From assembly GCF_000633515.1 (NCBI RefSeq), contig NZ_AYMP01000010.1:124001-188000 (forward strand): a DNA stretch of 64,000 bases, read 5' to 3'. The first letter of the stretch is position 1. Each line of letters opens with the position of its first letter. The notes beneath the pieces were generated by a model that did no database searches, was not told where the DNA came from, and worked only from the letters and a program-made list of their open reading frames with translations. Shown piece by piece: positions 61,196-64,000 of the stretch. The position numbers and the translations under genes were made by a program. The stretch is from Morganella morganii H1r. GTDB lineage: Bacteria; Pseudomonadota; Gammaproteobacteria; Enterobacterales; Enterobacteriaceae.

Positions 61196-62899
61196 ATGGA
61201 TGTTACAGCGATAAAATCAAATCATTCCGGCGTATCCGATGTTGATTCTGATATGGTTAAACCATCAGCAGATAAGCCGGTTGTGACTAAATATCAGGAA
61301 AAGCGTCACTCAGACACTTTAATTCGTGAATTGGGTGATCGGCATATCAGGCCAACACATAAAAAAATAAATCCGGTGCTGCACAGAGCATATCAGGCGA
61401 AAGTAGAACATGACGTTAAAAAAAATAAAACAGTATCGGAATCTCTGGCTTTTTTATCCGATGTTCTTTCAGGTGAAAAAAATGTCAGTATTGATACCCG
61501 TGAACACTTCAGCAAAAAAATACTGGATGGTATGTGGTCATCAGAGAAAGAGTATAATCTTGTCGGTATAATCAATGAATTTCCTCAGTCACTGAATCAC
61601 TATATCGATAGTCTGGCAGATTACTATTTTAATCATTTATCTTCTTCTGAAGATAATGATGCAGCAGAAAAACTATTTAATGAAAAAAATATAAAATTCA
61701 GTTCAAAATCAGAATTAGTGTTATTTATCAGAACAAAACTCAATGCGGATAATCTTCTTATAAACATGGATAATGCTGAATTCTGTGCAGAAAAAACACA
61801 ATTACTGCTCATTTTCTGTGGGCTGTTAAATGCATTACCGGTAATGAAAGATAATGAAGGAAAAAAACTGACTGAAAATTTATCAGCACTGAAATCTGAA
61901 TTAAACATGCTGCATAAAGATGCTGAACTTCAGGATTCAGTCAGGGAGAGCCTGGATGCAGTGCAGAACCTGATGTTTACACAACGTCAGTCAACAACAG
62001 ATTATAACAATACGTTGTCTGTTCTGATGGGAAAATTGGCTGATCTGCGTGACAGTATTGCACAACGAAAACTGGAAAATGACAGGGAATTGATGCAATT
62101 ACAGCAAAAGATGTCACAACTGAAAATGGATAAAGACATTGAGGAAATTGAAAAGAAAATAAAAAAAGCAGAACGTCTTCAGAGCCTCTTTAAATGGCTG
62201 GGTGCAATATTAACCACGCTTATGGCATTAGCGACGGTGGCAACCGGCGGAGCACTGGCTATGAAATTTGCAATCGTTGTGGCTGCAATCAGTATTCTCA
62301 GTGAAATGGTCAGAACCGCCGGTGGTCCGGACATTATGGCAACAATTATGGCGCCGGTGACAAAGCTGGTAGAGGTTATTCAGAAATCCATTAAAAAGTT
62401 TGTTATGGCTTTTGCCAAAGCGATGGGGAAATCACCTGAGGAACTGAAAAAACTGGAAAAAACCATGGAAATAGTGGCAATGGTGTTGGCTGTTGTGGTG
62501 GTCATGGCTTTATTAGTGGTGGTGGCATCTGTTGCCGGCCCGATTGCCGGAAAAATCGGCGGGCAAATGGTATCAAAGGCAACTAAAGATGCAGCAAGGC
62601 AGGCCTGGGTTGAAATAAAAATAATGCTGATAAGAGTTATGCTGGCATCAACCATTGTGAATAGTGTCAGCTCTGTTACTTTGGCAGATCTGAAAGCGGA
62701 TATTACCCGTCAGCGTGCCGATCTGGATTTTGATCTTGAATTACTGGACAGAATAACCGAAATCATGAATCAGATTATGGAAACCTTCTCTGAATCACAG
62801 CAGGAACTGATTGCTTTAAATGAAAGAATAAGTAAAAGCGGTAAAGAATCTTTTCAACGGATGAAATCAATATTACAGCAAGGCCCATTGGCTGTTTAA
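61196..62899 (+). CDS. sipB: T3SS major translocator SipB/IpaB-like
   Basis: A 567-residue pore-forming translocator (IpaB 580, SipB 593). A long coiled coil (about 260-320, LMQLQQKMSQLKMDKDIEEI) precedes two hydrophobic hairpin segments: LFKWLGAILTTLMALATVAT with GGALAMKFAIVVAAISILSE (about 330-375), and VAMVLAVVVVMALLVVVASV (about 425-445). A C-terminal amphipathic region follows (QIMETFSESQQELIALNERI). It is 12 bases downstream of the tip gene, likely bound by the SicA-like chaperone. Confidence 0.88.
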   Translation: MDVTAIKSNHSGVSDVDSDMVKPSADKPVVTKYQEKRHSDTLIRELGDRHIRPTHKKINPVLHRAYQAKVEHDVKKNKTVSESLAFLSDVLSGEKNVSIDTREHFSKKILDGMWSSEKEYNLVGIINEFPQSLNHYIDSLADYYFNHLSSSEDNDAAEKLFNEKNIKFSSKSELVLFIRTKLNADNLLINMDNAEFCAEKTQLLLIFCGLLNALPVMKDNEGKKLTENLSALKSELNMLHKDAELQDSVRESLDAVQNLMFTQRQSTTDYNNTLSVLMGKLADLRDSIAQRKLENDRELMQLQQKMSQLKMDKDIEEIEKKIKKAERLQSLFKWLGAILTTLMALATVATGGALAMKFAIVVAAISILSEMVRTAGGPDIMATIMAPVTKLVEVIQKSIKKFVMAFAKAMGKSPEELKKLEKTMEIVAMVLAVVVVMALLVVVASVAGPIAGKIGGQMVSKATKDAARQAWVEIKIMLIRVMLASTIVNSVSSVTLADLKADITRQRADLDFDLELLDRITEIMNQIMETFSESQQELIALNERISKSGKESFQRMKSILQQGPLAV

Positions 62900-62917
62900 T
62901 TTAAAAAGGAAATTATT

Positions 62918-63676
62918 ATGTCTGTCTTAATAACGGGTAATGCATCAACGCCGGAATATATCCCCGGAGAATATGTCAGCGTAAAAGGAACGGCGGTATC
63001 AGCGGAGAAAACGATTACGCCTGAAATGGTGAGGTCAGTCAGCGGAAATAGTTACCCTGATCAGAATATGGCTGCCGTAAGAGCCGTTCCCGGCGATTTC
63101 AGGCCGGTATTACAGAATATAATCCCTTCGTTATTATCGGAGTATGATAATAAACACATGAGTGCCATCATCACATTATGTAATGTTCTGATGCAGGATG
63201 CGGCGAAGCAACAGGAACGGCGTAACTCACTGGAAAAACAGGTTGTCGAACAGGCAAAACAACTGAAAGAACTGAAATACAGTGAAGCTGACTATCAGGT
63301 AGCAGCAGCCGTTGTTGGTGCCGTTGTGTCGGTAACTATGGCTGTTATCGGTGCAAAAATGTCTATCAAAGGAATCGATCCTGTTAATCCGGGTGCGACG
63401 ACAGTCAGCGGGGTTATCGGACAGACAACATCCGGTTTATCACAAACGGTCGGGCAGCTCTTTTCCCAGCCGATTCAGTCTATGGGAACGCGGTTACAGG
63501 GGGATGGCGAGGTTGTCCGCGGAAATAAAGAGGTATTGCTCAGCGCCATGTCAGCACACAATAAAGTATCGGATGATCAGAAAGCGTTCCAGAAAAAATT
63601 GCTGGATATGTTGTTCCGTGAGTTTGATAACCGCAAGGCAACAGCAGAAAATCTGATCAACAATATGAAAATCTGA
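62918..63676 (+). CDS. T3SS minor translocator, short SipC/IpaC position
   Basis: A 252-residue protein with one hydrophobic segment (VAAAVVGAVVSVTMAVIGAK, about 129-148), flanked by coiled-coil-like helices (QERRNSLEKQVVEQAKQLKE before; QKAFQKKLLDMLFREFDNRK after). This layout is that of second translocators (SipC, IpaC, YopD), but the length is well below SipC (409) and IpaC (363). AAAAGGA lies 9 bases before the ATG. It is the last gene of the operon, followed by a terminator. Sequence similarity to SipC is not strong by eye. Confidence 0.75.
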   Translation: MSVLITGNASTPEYIPGEYVSVKGTAVSAEKTITPEMVRSVSGNSYPDQNMAAVRAVPGDFRPVLQNIIPSLLSEYDNKHMSAIITLCNVLMQDAAKQQERRNSLEKQVVEQAKQLKELKYSEADYQVAAAVVGAVVSVTMAVIGAKMSIKGIDPVNPGATTVSGVIGQTTSGLSQTVGQLFSQPIQSMGTRLQGDGEVVRGNKEVLLSAMSAHNKVSDDQKAFQKKLLDMLFREFDNRKATAENLINNMKI

Positions 63677-63696
63677 TTTTTCCCCTCTTATGAACC

Positions 63697-63723
63697 AAAG
63701 CCGCTTCTGACAGCGGCTTTTTC
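63697..63723 (+). terminator. Terminator of the rightward T3SS operon
   Basis: A perfect 9-bp stem AAAGCCGCT / AGCGGCTTT with a 6-base loop and following T residues, 20 bases after the last translocator gene. No effector gene lies between. Confidence 0.88.
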
Positions 63724-63773
63724 ATGTTCTCTCTCATCATGAAGAAAATTCATCTTGTTTTACCACTTCCGTT

Positions 63774-63802
63774 TTGATCTCTGCGGGGAATACCGGTATA
63801 AG
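63774..63802 (+). promoter_or_regulatory. Promoter of the metY-like gene
   Basis: TTGATC (63774-63779) and TATAAG (63797-63802) are 17 bases apart, a good sigma-70 promoter. The tandem MetJ boxes begin 4 bases downstream and cover the likely start point. Confidence 0.75.
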
Positions 63803-63806
63803 AAAG

Positions 63807-64000
<194 letters not shown>

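Noticed and set aside
41340-63730. Integrase, transposase or tRNA marking a genomic island around the T3SS
   Set aside because: None could be found; composition alone suggests mosaic origin but no boundary, direct repeat or mobility gene is visible in the window.

Overview
The window looks like the chromosome of a Morganella-type enterobacterium (order Enterobacterales, family Morganellaceae). This is inferred from enterobacterial housekeeping genes of roughly balanced base composition (nar, ugpQ, ahpCF, potABCD) combined with marks of the Proteus/Morganella group: three MrpJ-type regulators and a membrane-anchored CcmA-type bactofilin. Genus is an inference; no rRNA or tRNA gene was seen to confirm it.

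Layout. (1) 1-10.3 kb: nitrate respiration. narH (cut by the left edge) and narG lie only about 60 bp after narK on the minus strand, and the narXL sensor-regulator pair is divergent; FNR-like and NarL-like sites lie between. ugpQ follows narL. (2) 10.3-34 kb: a surface or adhesion locus. It contains two giant inverse autotransporters (intimin/invasin type; 2193 and 3344 residues) with almost identical N-termini and arrays of 10 and 19 Ig-like repeats at an exact 306-bp period. Around them are two MrpJ-type regulators, two mutually paralogous small lipoproteins at the outer ends, a cysteine-rich exported protein, a free-standing copy of the adhesin N-terminal module, a CcmA-like bactofilin, a Sel1-repeat protein and a 61-residue protein. 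(3) 34.6-41.3 kb: ahpC-ahpF (minus) with an upstream OxyR-like site, and potABCD (plus), where potD probably has its own promoter. (4) 41.3-63.7 kb: about 1.3 kb of AT-rich DNA with a CRP-like site and a third MrpJ-type regulator, then a complete-looking Inv/Mxi-Spa (SPI-1 class) type III secretion system. It has two head-to-head operons: prgHIJK-orgAB(C) leftward, and invF-invG-invE-invA-invB-invC-invI-(invJ)-spaOPQRS-sicA-tip-translocators rightward. (5) 63.7-64 kb: the start of a MetJ-controlled metY-like gene.

How it may fit together (inference): the three MrpJ-type regulators each sit at the head of a surface or secretion module (adhesin 1; orphan module/bactofilin; T3SS). Since MrpJ-family proteins couple adhesion with motility repression in Proteus, this region could be a block that switches the cell between motile and attached/secreting states. 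The most unusual parts are the orphan adhesin N-terminal module, the codon-exact repeat arrays, the C-terminal cap of the second adhesin, the lipoprotein pair, and the T3SS tip/needle/translocator set, which departs from its relatives in size and gene order.
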